Assembly (NCBI GenBank): GCA_016794625.1
Contig: JAEUGY010000021.1
Coordinates: 1-54,370, forward strand
DNA length: 54,370 nt
Direction: 5' to 3'
DNA from: Opitutaceae bacterium
Lineage (GTDB): Bacteria > Verrucomicrobiota > Verrucomicrobiia > Opitutales > Opitutaceae
Below the pieces are notes generated by a model. The model saw only the letters and a list, made by a program, of their open reading frames with translations, had not been told where the DNA came from and searched no databases. Shown here piece by piece: positions 35,337-45,342 of this stretch. Positions within the stretch are counted from its first letter, which is position 1. Each line of letters opens with the position of its first letter. A program made the position numbers and the translations under genes.

Positions 35337-36746
35337 ATGCCCTTTGTCCCCGTGATTTCCCCGTTTGGTCTCCACCGGTGCCTCGGTGTCGCGCTGGCGC
35401 TCGTCCTTCCGGCGGCGTTGCCGGCCGTGACCCACCAGGTCGGTTCCCTCTCCGAGCTGCAGCTCAAGCTCAACGAAGCGGCGCCCGGCGACACCCTCAC
35501 CTTGAAGAACGGCGTGTATACGACGGATGCGCCGATCGTGGTGAACCGCCGCGGGGCGGATGGACAGCCCATCGTGATTGCGGCGGAGACCGTCGGCGGA
35601 GTGGAGATTGCCGGCACCCACGGGTTCACCCTGATTTCCCCGGCCGGGCACATTGTCATTTCCGGCTTCGTCTTCACCCACAACGCCGGCAAGTCGACCA
35701 TCGCCGCCGGCACCAGCCATGTCCGGTTCAGTCGCAATACCTTTCGCTGTGTCGGCGAAGGCGCCTACCTGACCGTCAACGGCCACGACGCGCAGATCGA
35801 TTTCAATGAGTTCGCCGAGAAGAAGTCCGCCGGCTCCATGATCGCCGTCGGCGGCACCGGCGCGCAGATCGCACAGCGACTGTGGATCCACCACAATTAC
35901 TTCCACGACCTCGTGACCTCGACGGGCGAGAGTGCGGAGATGATCCGTTACGGCCTCAGCGCCCTCAGCCTTTCGACCGGAGCCGGCGTGGTGGAACACA
36001 ACCTCTTCGCCCGCTGCCGGGGGGAGAACGAGCTCATTTCCAACCGGTCCAGCGGCAACACGTATCGCTTCAACACCTTCATCGAAAGCCCCAGTGCGCA
36101 GGTGACCCTGCGTCACGGCAATGCCTGCCGCATCTATGGCAACATCCTGCGCAACACCGAAGGCCTGCGCCTGTTTGGCGACCGCCACGTCGTGCACAGC
36201 AATCTCTTTGACGGAAATTACATCGGCGTGAACCTCGGCAACGGCGGCGGCGAGGTGGCGGACGGTGCGCCCTTGGCCAGTCATGACCGACCCGACGACT
36301 GCATCATTGCGTTCAACACCTTCGTCGACAACCGCACCCACTACCAGATGAGCCGCCGCACGCCCACCGCCCTCGGAGCGCAGCGCACGGTCTTTGCCTA
36401 CAATGTGCTGCAGGGCGGAGGGGTGGCCGCGAAGATTGACGGGCCGTATCCCGAGGCCGTCTGGGCCGGCAATATCGTCTGGACGGTCGCCGGCACGGGC
36501 AGCCTGCCACCGGAGGGCTATACGACCCTTGATCCCCGGCTGGCGCCGGGGGACGGTGCCATCGTCCGCCCGCTGCCGGAGAGTCCGGTCGTGGATGTGA
36601 TCGAGGCGGGTTACACCATGGTTTCGGTCGACATCGACGGACAGTCACGTCTCGGGAAAAAGGATGCGGGGGCCGATGAGCGCAGCGAAGAGCCCCGGGT
36701 CGCGCGGTTCCTGACCCCCGAGGACGTCGGACCTTTCGCGAAGTAA
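35337..36746 (+). CDS. PL6-family polysaccharide lyase (alginate/chondroitin-type)
   Basis: The 469-residue protein has a signal peptide (LGVALALVLPAALPAV) and a right-handed beta-helix with family-6 lyase motifs: ELQLKLNEAAPGDTLTLKNG (40-59), ENELISN (230-236), VTLRHGN (256-262). In chondroitinase B, from memory, two Glu hold calcium, a Lys is the base and an Arg the acid. Here E230 and E232 match the calcium ligands and R259 the Arg, but the Lys position, 7 after the first Glu, is R237. Activity may be altered or lost. Its place beside a surface amidase fits a role in extracellular polymer degradation. The substrate cannot be told from sequence alone. Confidence 0.82.
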   Translation: MPFVPVISPFGLHRCLGVALALVLPAALPAVTHQVGSLSELQLKLNEAAPGDTLTLKNGVYTTDAPIVVNRRGADGQPIVIAAETVGGVEIAGTHGFTLISPAGHIVISGFVFTHNAGKSTIAAGTSHVRFSRNTFRCVGEGAYLTVNGHDAQIDFNEFAEKKSAGSMIAVGGTGAQIAQRLWIHHNYFHDLVTSTGESAEMIRYGLSALSLSTGAGVVEHNLFARCRGENELISNRSSGNTYRFNTFIESPSAQVTLRHGNACRIYGNILRNTEGLRLFGDRHVVHSNLFDGNYIGVNLGNGGGEVADGAPLASHDRPDDCIIAFNTFVDNRTHYQMSRRTPTALGAQRTVFAYNVLQGGGVAAKIDGPYPEAVWAGNIVWTVAGTGSLPPEGYTTLDPRLAPGDGAIVRPLPESPVVDVIEAGYTMVSVDIDGQSRLGKKDAGADERSEEPRVARFLTPEDVGPFAK

Positions 36747-36762
36747 TCGGAAGCCCCCCGCC

Positions 36763-36768
36763 TTGACA
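36763..36768 (+). promoter_or_regulatory. Possible -35 element before the TPR gene
   Basis: A perfect TTGACA lies 38 bp before the TPR gene start. A weak GGTACA-like box follows about 20 bp later, so the pair is not convincing. Confidence 0.25.
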
Positions 36769-36805
36769 TCGGCGGAGGGAGTTTCAGGGTACACGGCGGG
36801 TATTG

Positions 36806-37990
36806 ATGATGACCATTTTAACGATCATGCGGCGAGGCGGACGGGCGATGGCCTGGGCCGGACTGCTCGTCGGCGCCACCCTCGCCCTGGCCCAACCCGC
36901 CCCTGATTCGTCCGCCGCCCGGCCTGCCGCGCCCGAGGAGCTCAGCCAGTCGGAGTTGCTCAAGGCCTACCTGCAGGTGCGCGATCAACTGCATGCCACC
37001 CAGCTCGCGGTGTTGAACAACCGGATGGAGTCGGAAGCGGCTTCCCGGGCGCAGGCCGCCGCGCTGACCGAGCGTCTGGAGGCGATCAAGGTGGCGATGG
37101 ATGCCGAGCGCGAACGCCAGCGGAAGGAAGTGGAGCGGGCGGAGGCCGACCGGCTCCGACTGCAGCAGGAAGCCGAGCAGTCGAACCGGATCGTGCTCTG
37201 GGTCGCCGCGGCGTTTGGCGGCATCGGTCTGGTGGCGATGCTGGCGACCCCGTTGTTTCAATGGCGGGCGATCAAGCGCCTCGCCGATCAGAACAGCTCG
37301 CGCGGTGCGCTTGCCCTGGCTCCCCGCGCCAGTTTGACCACCGGCGATGCGCTGGCCCAGGCCGATCAGGCCGTGGTGCAATCCAATCAACGGCTTCTCA
37401 CCGTGATCGATCGCCTGGAGCGACGGGTGATTGAACTGGAAGACACGGCCGCCGTGCCGGCCGTGCCGACCCCGGGTTCCGCGCTGGCGACCCCCGGGGC
37501 GAACGCAGTCGCGTCCCCGGTCAAGCCCGGTCCCGAGACGGTTGCAGCGCCGGTGATGCCCCCGCCTGCCGCGGCTCCCGTGCGGGCTGAACCGGTCACC
37601 ATCCGCCGGACCCTGCCCACCGATGATCCAAAGGCGCCGATCGAGGGACTCCTGTCTCGTGCGCGCGGGTTGCTGGCGAGTCAGCGCTACAAGGAGGCGG
37701 TGGCCTGTTATGATGAAGTGCTCCAGCTCGACGTGAACCACGCCGAGGCGCTGCTGCGCAAGGGCACGGCCCTCGAACGGCTGAAGCGCGACCAGGAGGC
37801 GCTGCGTTGTTACGACCGCGCGATTGCCTCGAATCGCCGCCTGACCCGGGCCTACCTGTACAAAGGCGGAGTCTGCAACCGCCTCGGCCGCTACGACGAG
37901 GCCCTCGAAAGTTACGAACTGGCGCTCCAGACCGAGGAAGATGAGGGCGTCGTGCAGACCCTCCGCCCGAAAGCCGAATCCAGCAACTGA
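36806..37990 (+). CDS. Membrane-anchored coiled-coil TPR protein
   Basis: About 394 residues: a signal peptide (AMAWAGLLVGATLALAQ), the motif ELLKAYLQVRDQLHATQLAV, a coiled coil (~65-125), a membrane helix (IVLWVAAAFGGIGLVAMLA), a linker rich in Pro and Ala, and a C-terminal TPR block (~275-385, AVACYDEVLQLDVNHAEALL; ALRCYDRAIA; ALESYELALQ). The N-terminal half is a clear paralogue of the protein at 17789-18556. The exact start among 36806, 36809 and 36830 is uncertain. It is followed by the HDED-like gene with a 28-bp gap, so the two are probably co-transcribed. Confidence 0.75.
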   Translation: MMTILTIMRRGGRAMAWAGLLVGATLALAQPAPDSSAARPAAPEELSQSELLKAYLQVRDQLHATQLAVLNNRMESEAASRAQAAALTERLEAIKVAMDAERERQRKEVERAEADRLRLQQEAEQSNRIVLWVAAAFGGIGLVAMLATPLFQWRAIKRLADQNSSRGALALAPRASLTTGDALAQADQAVVQSNQRLLTVIDRLERRVIELEDTAAVPAVPTPGSALATPGANAVASPVKPGPETVAAPVMPPPAAAPVRAEPVTIRRTLPTDDPKAPIEGLLSRARGLLASQRYKEAVACYDEVLQLDVNHAEALLRKGTALERLKRDQEALRCYDRAIASNRRLTRAYLYKGGVCNRLGRYDEALESYELALQTEEDEGVVQTLRPKAESSN

Positions 37991-38018
37991 CGGTCCACCC
38001 CGCCGACCCGATTTTCGC

Positions 38019-39527
38019 ATGTCCTTGTTCAACCCCACTCGAAACTCCATGGATACGCTGCGTGCACGCTGGTTGCCGTGGGCCCTTGTGGCCGCGGTCT
38101 CCCTCCTTCCGCTCCGGGCTTCGGTGCCCGAGTACCGTCTGGGCGATGTGGTCGTCGAGGACGTGGTCACGCCGGTGCCGCTGGTCATCGTTGATCCGGA
38201 CGCCACGGATGCCCTCAAGCAGAAGCTGGCGCAGGAGGTGTTGTTTGTCGTGCGGCACTCGCCGCAGACGACCGTCGCGGCGGAGGTGCGCCTGCGCGCC
38301 GCGGTGGCCGACACCCGCGCCCGGTTCCTGGAGCAACTGCAGGCCGCGCTCTCCGGGCGGGCTCCGGCCGAGTCCGATCTTGGTTCCCCCGAGCAGGTGG
38401 CGGTGGTCAAGAAGGTCGCCGAGACGGCGCCGCGCCAGTTTCCCTTCGCCAATTTTGTGCCCGTGTGGATACGCGGGCAGTCGGATGAGACGCTGACGGC
38501 GGCGCTGATCCAGCCGGTGCGCGACGTGATGGCGCAGCCCGTGGTCGGCAGCAAGACTGAGAGCCCCCTGCCGACGAACCAGCCGGTGCGCCTCCTCGCG
38601 GTGCGCTCGCTGGAGGACGCCCCGACCCCGCGCGAGCTCGAGGGGCCGGTGCAGCGCATCTCGGCCGGCCAGATTCTCAGCCTCTGGCGCGCCCGCCGGC
38701 TGGTCGAAACCAGTTTCCCCGCGGCGCAGGATGCCATGGGGCGGTTTGCCGCCTCGTTTGTCCAGGCCAACGCCGTGCCCGACGCGGAACTGACCGACGT
38801 GCTGCGGGCCCGCCGGATGGAAGGAGTGACGGCGAATGAGACGTTTGCCGCCGCCCAGGTGGTGGTGCGCAAGGGCCAGCGCGTCGATCGCAAGGCGCTC
38901 GCGGCTCTCGCCGCGTTGCGGGAGAAGAGCATGATCGGGGCGCTGCAGTCCAAACTCGCGCAGGAGCAGACGGTGGCCTCGCAGCTCAGCCGCCAGACCG
39001 TTTGGATCGCCGTGGGACTCGGCGTGATCTGTGTCACCCTGTTGCTGATCCTCTGGCGCCTGCGCAGCCGCCCCGGCGGTGCGCTCGTGCTGACCTCAGG
39101 CGGCCTGCAGCAGGCCCTGCCGTCGAGCGACCGGATGTCCCTGACCGAGGCCCCGGGCACGGACGCCTGGCGCCAGCGCGCCCTGCTCGCCGAGGGAAAG
39201 GCGGAGCGGGCGCAGGATGCGATCCGTTCCGGTGTGCTCGGGTGGATGAAGGAGAAACTGTATCAGACCCTCTTTCGTCACCGGGCCGAGCTCCTTTCTG
39301 CCCAGCAGCGCGCGCAGGCTGAGATGAGCGAGCTGGAGCGCCGGCTCGAGCACCTGCACACGCCCCTGCAGGAGCGGATCAGCGCCTACGAAAAGCGCAT
39401 CGCCGAGCTGGAGCAGGAACTGGCGGCGAAAGGGGAGGAGAACCGCGAGCTGATCGGCGCGCGCATCGCGGTGACCCGGCAGCAGCTGCACGTCGAACGC
39501 GAGCGCAGCCGGTACGGGGAGAATTGA
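38019..39527 (+). CDS. Single-pass membrane protein with HDED-like sensor and coiled coil
   Basis: The 502-residue product has a signal peptide, an extracytoplasmic part (~35-315), one membrane helix (VWIAVGLGVICVTLLLILW, near 330-348) and a long cytoplasmic coiled coil (~395-495). The extracytoplasmic end (ANAVPDAELTDVLRARRMEG, then VVVRKGQRVDRKALAALAAL) resembles the 7TMR-HDED sensor that in PgpH/YqfF-type proteins precedes seven membrane helices and an HD phosphodiesterase. Here those parts are replaced by one helix and a coiled coil. The domain call is by pattern only. Function unknown; it converges on a hybrid kinase. Confidence 0.55.
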   Translation: MSLFNPTRNSMDTLRARWLPWALVAAVSLLPLRASVPEYRLGDVVVEDVVTPVPLVIVDPDATDALKQKLAQEVLFVVRHSPQTTVAAEVRLRAAVADTRARFLEQLQAALSGRAPAESDLGSPEQVAVVKKVAETAPRQFPFANFVPVWIRGQSDETLTAALIQPVRDVMAQPVVGSKTESPLPTNQPVRLLAVRSLEDAPTPRELEGPVQRISAGQILSLWRARRLVETSFPAAQDAMGRFAASFVQANAVPDAELTDVLRARRMEGVTANETFAAAQVVVRKGQRVDRKALAALAALREKSMIGALQSKLAQEQTVASQLSRQTVWIAVGLGVICVTLLLILWRLRSRPGGALVLTSGGLQQALPSSDRMSLTEAPGTDAWRQRALLAEGKAERAQDAIRSGVLGWMKEKLYQTLFRHRAELLSAQQRAQAEMSELERRLEHLHTPLQERISAYEKRIAELEQELAAKGEENRELIGARIAVTRQQLHVERERSRYGEN

Positions 39528-39595
39528 CCGGCGGGGGCCCGGGTGGTATCCGGACGCGCCGGGAGGGGCGCCGCGGGGAGGGATCCCGGCGGGCC

Positions 39596-41869
39596 TTACA
39601 CGGTGGCCGGCTCCTGCTTGGGCAGCCAGCGAAGGAGGGCGTCGACCAGGGCCTGGCGGGAAATGGGTTTGGTCACGTGGTCGTTCATGCCCGCCTCGAG
39701 GCAACGCTCCAGATCGCCCTGCATGGCGTGGGCGGTCATGGCGATGATGGGCACGTTGCGATTCAGCACCGGAGTGTCGAGGGATCGGATACGCCGGCAG
39801 GCCTCGAAGCCGTCCGTTTCCGGCATCTGCACGTCCATCAGCACCAGGTCGTACGGCGTGTGCGTCAGCCGGCGCAGGGCCTCCTGGCCGTTGTCCGCGG
39901 CGTCGACCGTGAGGCCGAGCTTGGCCAGCAGATCGAGGGCGACAATCTGGTTGGTGGGATTGTCCTCGACCAGCAGGAGGCGGGCGTCGGCGCGAACGCC
40001 GCTCATTTGTGTTCGCAGCGGAGTGGAATGGGTGCCTCCGGCGCTGGGTCGCGGGGCCGGGGCGCGAGAGTCGATCAGGCTGACGAGGGACTCGATGAAG
40101 TCCGACTGCCGCACGGGTTTGGTCACGTAGCCGCAGAAGCCGATCGGCTGAAACCGTTCCGGGCTGGTGGCTTCCTCGGTTGACGCGAGTGCGACCAGCC
40201 GGGTGGCGGCGAGGGCGGGGTCGGAGCGGATCGCCCAGCCGAGGGTGGCCCCGTCCATCGTTGGCATGTTCAGGTCGATCAAGGCGAGTGTGAACGGCCG
40301 GCCCTCGGACACGGCGGCGTGCAGGCTGGCGAGCGCGGCGGCGCCGCTGGCGGCCTCATCGGCGAGGGCTCCGGCCCGGATCAGCCGGGCGACGAGCATC
40401 TCGCGAACCTTCGGATGGTCGTCCACGACCAGCGCGCGGAGCTGGCCGGGCAACCGGGCGGGCGCGCGGGCGGGTGTCGTTTCGGGCGACCGGGTCAGAC
40501 GGGCGGTGAACCAGAACTCGGAGCCGGCGTTGGGTTTGCTTTCCAATCCGATGGCGCCGCCCATCAGCTCCGCCAGCTGCTTGGAGATGGCCAGCCCGAG
40601 ACCGGTGCCGCCGTACTTGCGGGTGTTGGAGGCGTCGACCTGGATGAACTTGCCGAAGAGCTTGTCCTGCTTTTCCAGCGGGATGCCGATGCCGGTGTCG
40701 CGGACCCGGAAACGCAGCGTGGCGGTGCCGGCATCGACCGTGTCGGCGGACACGAGCACGGTGACTTCGCCCTCGTGGGTGAACTTGATCGCGTTGCCGA
40801 CGAGGTTGTTCAGGATCTGCCGGACCCGGCCGGGGTCGCCGCGCAGGCGGGCCGGCACGCCGGGGGCGACGCTGCAGATCAGCTCGATCTTCTTGTTGTC
40901 GGCGCGCGTGGCGAAGGTCGCCGCGACGTCATCGACCAGGCGCGTGAGATCGAAGTCAATGGACTCCAGGCTCAGTTTTCCGGCCTCGATCTTGGAGAAG
41001 TCGAGGATGTCGTTGAGCAGGGTCAGCAGGGCTTCGCCGCTGCTCTTGGCGATCTGGGCGTGCCGTCGCTGCGCGGCGGAGAGGTCCGTATCCAATATGG
41101 CCTCGATCATGCCGATGACCCCGTTCATCGGAGTGCGGATCTCATGACTCATGTTGGCGAGGAACTCGGACTTCGACCGGTTCGCCTGCTGGGCCTCCGT
41201 GCTGGCGATCTCCAGGCTGCCGGCGAGGGTCTGCAGTTCGCGCTGCCGCTTGGAGAGCGTGCTGAACTGCCGGTACACCACCAAAGCGAGGGTGAGACTG
41301 AGGGCGCACTGAAAGATGGTGAGCAGCAGGCCCCAGAAAATCTGGCGGCGGATGTTGTCGTTGTGCGCGCCCACGCGCTCGGCCTCGTGTTGCTGGGACT
41401 CGAGCGAGAAGTCGTGCAGGACCTCGCCGAGATCATCGAGTCCGTGGGCCACCTTGTCCATCTCGCGGCGCAGCGCGGGTGCGTCGAGAGAACCGCTGGT
41501 CAGCCGGTCGATTTCGACGACCAGGCCGTGCAGCCGGGAGAACATCTTCTGGTAGTGGGGTGCGAGGGGGCGCGCCTTGGGCGCCTGCTGAAAGGCATCT
41601 AGAATATCAATACGACTGACCAGGATGTCGCAGCGCAGCTTGATGCGCTCCAGGTCCGGGGTCTCATGCGTTGACTCGTCGCGCAGGGCCTCGGCCATGC
41701 GCATGGTCTCGGACTCGAGCTGGAAGCACGACCACGGTCCGTTGTCCTCGCTGAAGCGCAGGCTCTGGGTGAGCAGGTTGTACTGGCGGGTCTGGACAAT
41801 GAAGATCGCGGTGAAGGCCACGAGCAGCGAGATGCCCATCGCCACGACGGCTCGCCGGTAAAGTCTCAT
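39596..41869 (-). CDS. Hybrid histidine kinase with two receiver domains
   Basis: Start 41869 gives 757 residues: a membrane helix ([18 protein letters not shown]), a ~140-residue helical periplasmic sensor, a second helix ([20 protein letters not shown]), HisKA ([19 protein letters not shown]), HATPase ([26 protein letters not shown]), then REC1 ([20 protein letters not shown]) and REC2 ([27 protein letters not shown]). Both receivers keep the phospho-Asp. It follows the SUOX-fold periplasmic protein by 44 bp, which suggests that protein supplies the signal. Confidence 0.9.
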   Translation of the reverse strand: MRLYRRAVVAMGISLLVAFTAIFIVQTRQYNLLTQSLRFSEDNGPWSCFQLESETMRMAEALRDESTHETPDLERIKLRCDILVSRIDILDAFQQAPKARPLAPHYQKMFSRLHGLVVEIDRLTSGSLDAPALRREMDKVAHGLDDLGEVLHDFSLESQQHEAERVGAHNDNIRRQIFWGLLLTIFQCALSLTLALVVYRQFSTLSKRQRELQTLAGSLEIASTEAQQANRSKSEFLANMSHEIRTPMNGVIGMIEAILDTDLSAAQRRHAQIAKSSGEALLTLLNDILDFSKIEAGKLSLESIDFDLTRLVDDVAATFATRADNKKIELICSVAPGVPARLRGDPGRVRQILNNLVGNAIKFTHEGEVTVLVSADTVDAGTATLRFRVRDTGIGIPLEKQDKLFGKFIQVDASNTRKYGGTGLGLAISKQLAELMGGAIGLESKPNAGSEFWFTARLTRSPETTPARAPARLPGQLRALVVDDHPKVREMLVARLIRAGALADEAASGAAALASLHAAVSEGRPFTLALIDLNMPTMDGATLGWAIRSDPALAATRLVALASTEEATSPERFQPIGFCGYVTKPVRQSDFIESLVSLIDSRAPAPRPSAGGTHSTPLRTQMSGVRADARLLLVEDNPTNQIVALDLLAKLGLTVDAADNGQEALRRLTHTPYDLVLMDVQMPETDGFEACRRIRSLDTPVLNRNVPIIAMTAHAMQGDLERCLEAGMNDHVTKPISRQALVDALLRWLPKQEPATV

Positions 41870-41913
41870 GGGTGGCGGGGGAGGGGCGGGCGCGTGGCGG
41901 ACCGTTGCCGGGG

Positions 41914-42474
41914 TCAGCGCACGTCGATCTTGCGCAGCTGCCACGCCGATCGGTTGTAGTAGAGCTCGGTGTTCAACTCCTTCTTCGAGTCGAAGGGATA
42001 GATGATGAAGAGCGGCCCTTTCTCGCGCACGGTCATCGGCTTGTCGTCAAGGCGCAGGGCGATGATGACGTCGAAGATGCGGGCGTCGTTGACCGGGAGG
42101 GTTGTCTTGTAGTCGTTGAGGGCGGTGACCTGGAGGGTGTCGCCCTGGGCCCCGGCGGCGACGAGGACATCGCGCAGGCGGGGACCCGAAAAGGTGCGGG
42201 CCTGCGGATACCACGGGGTGCGCGTCGAAAAGCTGTGCTGCGGGAGGGCTTCCAGCATGGCGAGGTCGAACTCGGCCTTGTCGGAGGCGTTGGTGAAGGC
42301 GATATTGCCAGTGATACTCAGAATGATCTTGCCGGTGGGTGGGCGCAGGGCGGAGGCATGGGGAACCAGCAAACCGGCGAACAAACCCAGGACCAGAAGG
42401 ATACGAAGAACGGCCAGGTCTCCACCGAGGGGGTGGATACGGCGATTAAGCAAATGGGATGCAGAAGAGGTCAT
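41914..42474 (-). CDS. Periplasmic SUOX/molybdopterin-oxidoreductase-fold protein without cofactor Cys
   Basis: The 186-residue product has a signal peptide ([20 protein letters not shown]). Its mature part has the pattern of the oxidoreductase molybdopterin-binding fold: [55 protein letters not shown]. The cysteine that binds molybdenum in true enzymes is missing; the mature protein has no Cys at all. It is therefore more likely a ligand-binding or signalling protein. It precedes the hybrid kinase in the same operon. Start 42474 is preferred because it puts the signal peptide close to the N-terminus. Confidence 0.7.
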   Translation of the reverse strand: MTSSASHLLNRRIHPLGGDLAVLRILLVLGLFAGLLVPHASALRPPTGKIILSITGNIAFTNASDKAEFDLAMLEALPQHSFSTRTPWYPQARTFSGPRLRDVLVAAGAQGDTLQVTALNDYKTTLPVNDARIFDVIIALRLDDKPMTVREKGPLFIIYPFDSKKELNTELYYNRSAWQLRKIDVR

Positions 42475-42766
42475 GGCCAAAGGTCCGCGGGAGAGATTCG
42501 CGCGGTCCATGAGTACTATCGGCGCCACACGGACGTTCTGTTGTCCGGGAACGCCTTCTTTCATAGGCATTTTTACGAGTGCCCCGCTCGAATTCTACGT
42601 ACGCCGCCCCCCCACCTTTTAGGCGGCCCGTTGTAGGCGGCCTCGCTGAGGCCGCGACGGGATGACCGGTCCCGCCTTCTTCGTCTTCTTCTGATTGCGG
42701 CGCCGTTCCCTGCGGCCTCAGCGAGGCCGCCTACCATTTCAGCGAGGCCGCTTCGCCTGTCAGGCC
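42475..42766. repeat. Spacer with GC-palindrome repeats
   Basis: It holds GGCCTCGCTGAGGCC (42639-42653) within a TTGTAGGCGGCC context and an inverted copy near 42713-42732 (GCGGCCTCAGCGAGGCCGCC), followed by a partial third one. No gene is seen. Confidence 0.6.
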
Positions 42767-44500
42767 TTAGTCAAGGGCGTGAATCTGGACGGACTCCGCC
42801 TTGCCCTTGACCGTCACACGGCCAAGGGAACGCGTGGGGGCCGGCTGCGACAGCGCCTGGACGGTCGCGTCGCTGAGGATGACCGAGGTGGCATGGATGG
42901 GTTCGCGGGTCAGACTTTCGAGTCGCGCCGCCAGGTTCACCCCGTCGCCGATCACCGTGTAGTTGAGCCGGGTCTTGGAGCCCATGTTTCCGGCGACGAC
43001 CTCGGCGGTATTGATGCCGATGCCAAAGGCGAGCGGGGCGCGACCCTCGGCGGCGAGCTCGCGATTGAGCTCCGCGAGGGCGGCCACCATGGCGCGGGCG
43101 GTGGCGACCGCCTGATCGGCGGCGTGGGGATGCGGCACGGGGGCGCCGAACAAGGCCATGATGGCGTCGCCGATGTACTTGTCGATGACCCCGCCGTGCG
43201 CCTCGATGATCGTGCTCATGCGGTCGAGGTAGCGATTGAGCAGGGCCAGCGCCTCCTGCGGTGGCATGCGTTCGGACTGGCCGGTGAAATTGCGCAGGTC
43301 GCAGAACAGAATGGTCACGACCCGATCCTCGCCGCCGAGGGCCACGCCGGAACGCAGGAGCTGCGCGGCGATTTCCGGGGAGACGACCTTGCCGAGCAGG
43401 TCGCGCACGCGGTCGCGTTCCGCCAGCCCCGCGGTCATATCATTGAAGGCGGTGGCGAGCTGGCCGAGTTCATCCTCGCGGTCGAGGGTGATGCGAGCGG
43501 TGTAGTCGCCCCGACCCACCCGTCCGGTGTGCGCGGCGAGGGCCTGCACGGGACGGCTGACCTCGCGGGCGAGGGACCAGGCGGCGAGCGACGCGGCGAG
43601 CAGGGCGGCGAGGGCGATGCCGAGCACGACCCGCTCCAGGGCCCGCGCCGGGGCGAGTTCGGCGGTGAGGGAGCGCTGGAGCGCGATGCGGATGGGGCCG
43701 CCATCGAGGCGCGGCAGCGGTTCGAAGCGGGTGACGTACGGTTTGCCGGCGAGCCTGACCAGCGAGGTGGTGCCGTCCGCCGCCACCGCGTCCACCGTGG
43801 CCGTCGCGAACGCGGCCGAGAGCTCGGCGCCGCCGGGCGCCGCGACCGTGGTGGCGAGCACCCGGGGATCCTCGGTGACGGCGCCGGAGAGAAACGTGAC
43901 CTCCAGCTGGGACACCTCCTGGATTTTCTGCGCGAACGCCCGGTCGATCGGGTAGGCCAGACCAAACCAGGCGGCGACCTGGGGCCTGGGCGCGTAGAGT
44001 GGCACGACCACCAGAACCTGCAACTGCCCGTGCAGCACGGCGTATCCACTGGCGCGTTCCAGATCCGACTGCGTGGCCGTGTCGATCAGCTGGCGGAACG
44101 GAGCGAGTTCCTCCGGGCGGAGCTTCGGATCGGTGGAGGCGAGAAAGTCGCCCTCGGCGGTGAACAGACTGATCAGATCGGAACCGACCCGCGTGGTGAA
44201 GCTGTACAACGTGGATCGCAGCGTGGCGACGTCCGGCTCGCGCATCAGGAGCGGCTTGATCGCGTAGTCCTCCGCCATCAGCCGCGCCCCGGTTGAAAGC
44301 GTCTCGATCCGTTCCTGCAGCGATTGCTGGAACACCCGCGCGCCCACGCCCAGGTTCTGCCGGATGTGTTCCATGGCGCTGCGCTGGCTGGCTTGCGACA
44401 CCAGCACGTAGACCACCCCTTGGACCAGGGCGATCAGTCCCACCAGCAACAGCATGAGCTGCCGGCTGAAGTGACGAAAGCGGGGCAGGCGAAAACGCAC
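42767..44500 (-). CDS. Membrane class III adenylate/guanylate cyclase with HAMP domain
   Basis: The 577-residue protein has an N-terminal helix (LMLLLVGLIALVQGVVYVLV), a large periplasmic sensor (~40-300), a second helix (VVLGIALAALLAASLAAWSL), a HAMP segment (~320-375) and a class III cyclase domain: metal Asp in ILFCDLRNFTG and IGDAIMALFG, then GIGINTAEVVAGNMGS and DGVNLAARLE. Key residues are present, so cAMP synthesis is likely (cGMP cannot be excluded). The gene starts 4 bp after the cupredoxin-like gene, a tight operon. A cyclic-nucleotide-gated channel gene lies 2 kb away on the same strand. Confidence 0.88.
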   Translation of the reverse strand: MRFRLPRFRHFSRQLMLLLVGLIALVQGVVYVLVSQASQRSAMEHIRQNLGVGARVFQQSLQERIETLSTGARLMAEDYAIKPLLMREPDVATLRSTLYSFTTRVGSDLISLFTAEGDFLASTDPKLRPEELAPFRQLIDTATQSDLERASGYAVLHGQLQVLVVVPLYAPRPQVAAWFGLAYPIDRAFAQKIQEVSQLEVTFLSGAVTEDPRVLATTVAAPGGAELSAAFATATVDAVAADGTTSLVRLAGKPYVTRFEPLPRLDGGPIRIALQRSLTAELAPARALERVVLGIALAALLAASLAAWSLAREVSRPVQALAAHTGRVGRGDYTARITLDREDELGQLATAFNDMTAGLAERDRVRDLLGKVVSPEIAAQLLRSGVALGGEDRVVTILFCDLRNFTGQSERMPPQEALALLNRYLDRMSTIIEAHGGVIDKYIGDAIMALFGAPVPHPHAADQAVATARAMVAALAELNRELAAEGRAPLAFGIGINTAEVVAGNMGSKTRLNYTVIGDGVNLAARLESLTREPIHATSVILSDATVQALSQPAPTRSLGRVTVKGKAESVQIHALD

Positions 44501-44503
44501 GGG

Positions 44504-45169
44504 TCAGCGGTAGGAACCTGCCTTCGGGTCGGGCGCCCGCCGGATCCGCCGGTCGGGCTTGAGGGTGACAGAGAAGGCCCGCGTGGCCGCCGCGCCCTCG
44601 GCCAGCGAGAGCTCCTCCTTCAGCGGCGCGGGCAGACGCGGGTGCATCAACTCGAGCCGGTAGCGGCCGGGAGGGGCGGTGATGACGGCGTCGCCCGAGG
44701 CGCCCGATTGGGCGAAGTAGGGGGTCGGCAAGACGTAAAGATAGGCGACCATCCAATCATGGATATTGCACCCAAGCGTGACCGTGCCGGAGACGTCGAA
44801 GACCACGGATTCCGCCTGACCCGGATTGTAGAGGGCAAACTCGAACTTTTTCGCCTTGGAGAGCGAGTAGAGGTGGTGCTGGACCTTGTCCTGGTTGGGA
44901 AAGTGCACACGGGTGCCGGCCTGTACGACCGTGACGTAGCGCTGAAATTCCTCGTTCTGCTGCCCGATCTCGTGCGCCGGCGTCGCGGCCGGAGTCGGAG
45001 CCGCGACGGGCGCGGCAGCGTCGAGCGGGATCAGGGCGACCACGGCGTCCGCCACCGGGGCCCCTTTGGTGTCACGGATCTGGAAGGAAAGCGTGCCGGG
45101 CGTAGCGCCGAAACCACGGGTGGCGAGCAGAACCAGCAGAACGAAAGCGTGCAGGCGGGAAACGCGCAT
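44504..45169 (-). CDS. Cupredoxin-like periplasmic protein (methylamine-utilization-like)
   Basis: The 221-residue product has a signal peptide (LHAFVLLVLLATRGFGA). Its middle part carries a plastocyanin-like copper-site pattern: VHFPNQDKVQHHLYSLSKAK supplies His, and LGCNIHDWMVAYLYV supplies Cys, His and Met. This matches a family often annotated as methylamine utilization protein, although no methylamine genes are here. It sits just before the HAMP cyclase gene (4 bp), so it may bind copper or report redox state to that cyclase (inference). Confidence 0.75.
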   Translation of the reverse strand: MRVSRLHAFVLLVLLATRGFGATPGTLSFQIRDTKGAPVADAVVALIPLDAAAPVAAPTPAATPAHEIGQQNEEFQRYVTVVQAGTRVHFPNQDKVQHHLYSLSKAKKFEFALYNPGQAESVVFDVSGTVTLGCNIHDWMVAYLYVLPTPYFAQSGASGDAVITAPPGRYRLELMHPRLPAPLKEELSLAEGAAATRAFSVTLKPDRRIRRAPDPKAGSYR

Positions 45170-45342
45170 GGTGGGTCGACGAAACCTCGGAGGAAGCCTT
45201 CACGTTGGCGAGGCCGGAAAACGCCATCCGTTCCGTTGGAGCTGGCCTCGCCGAGGCCGGGGACGGGACCACCGGGTCCCGCCTCCGTCGTCGGAAGGCT
45301 TCACGCGACGCCCATCCCCGCGGGGTCCACGACCCCACCTCC

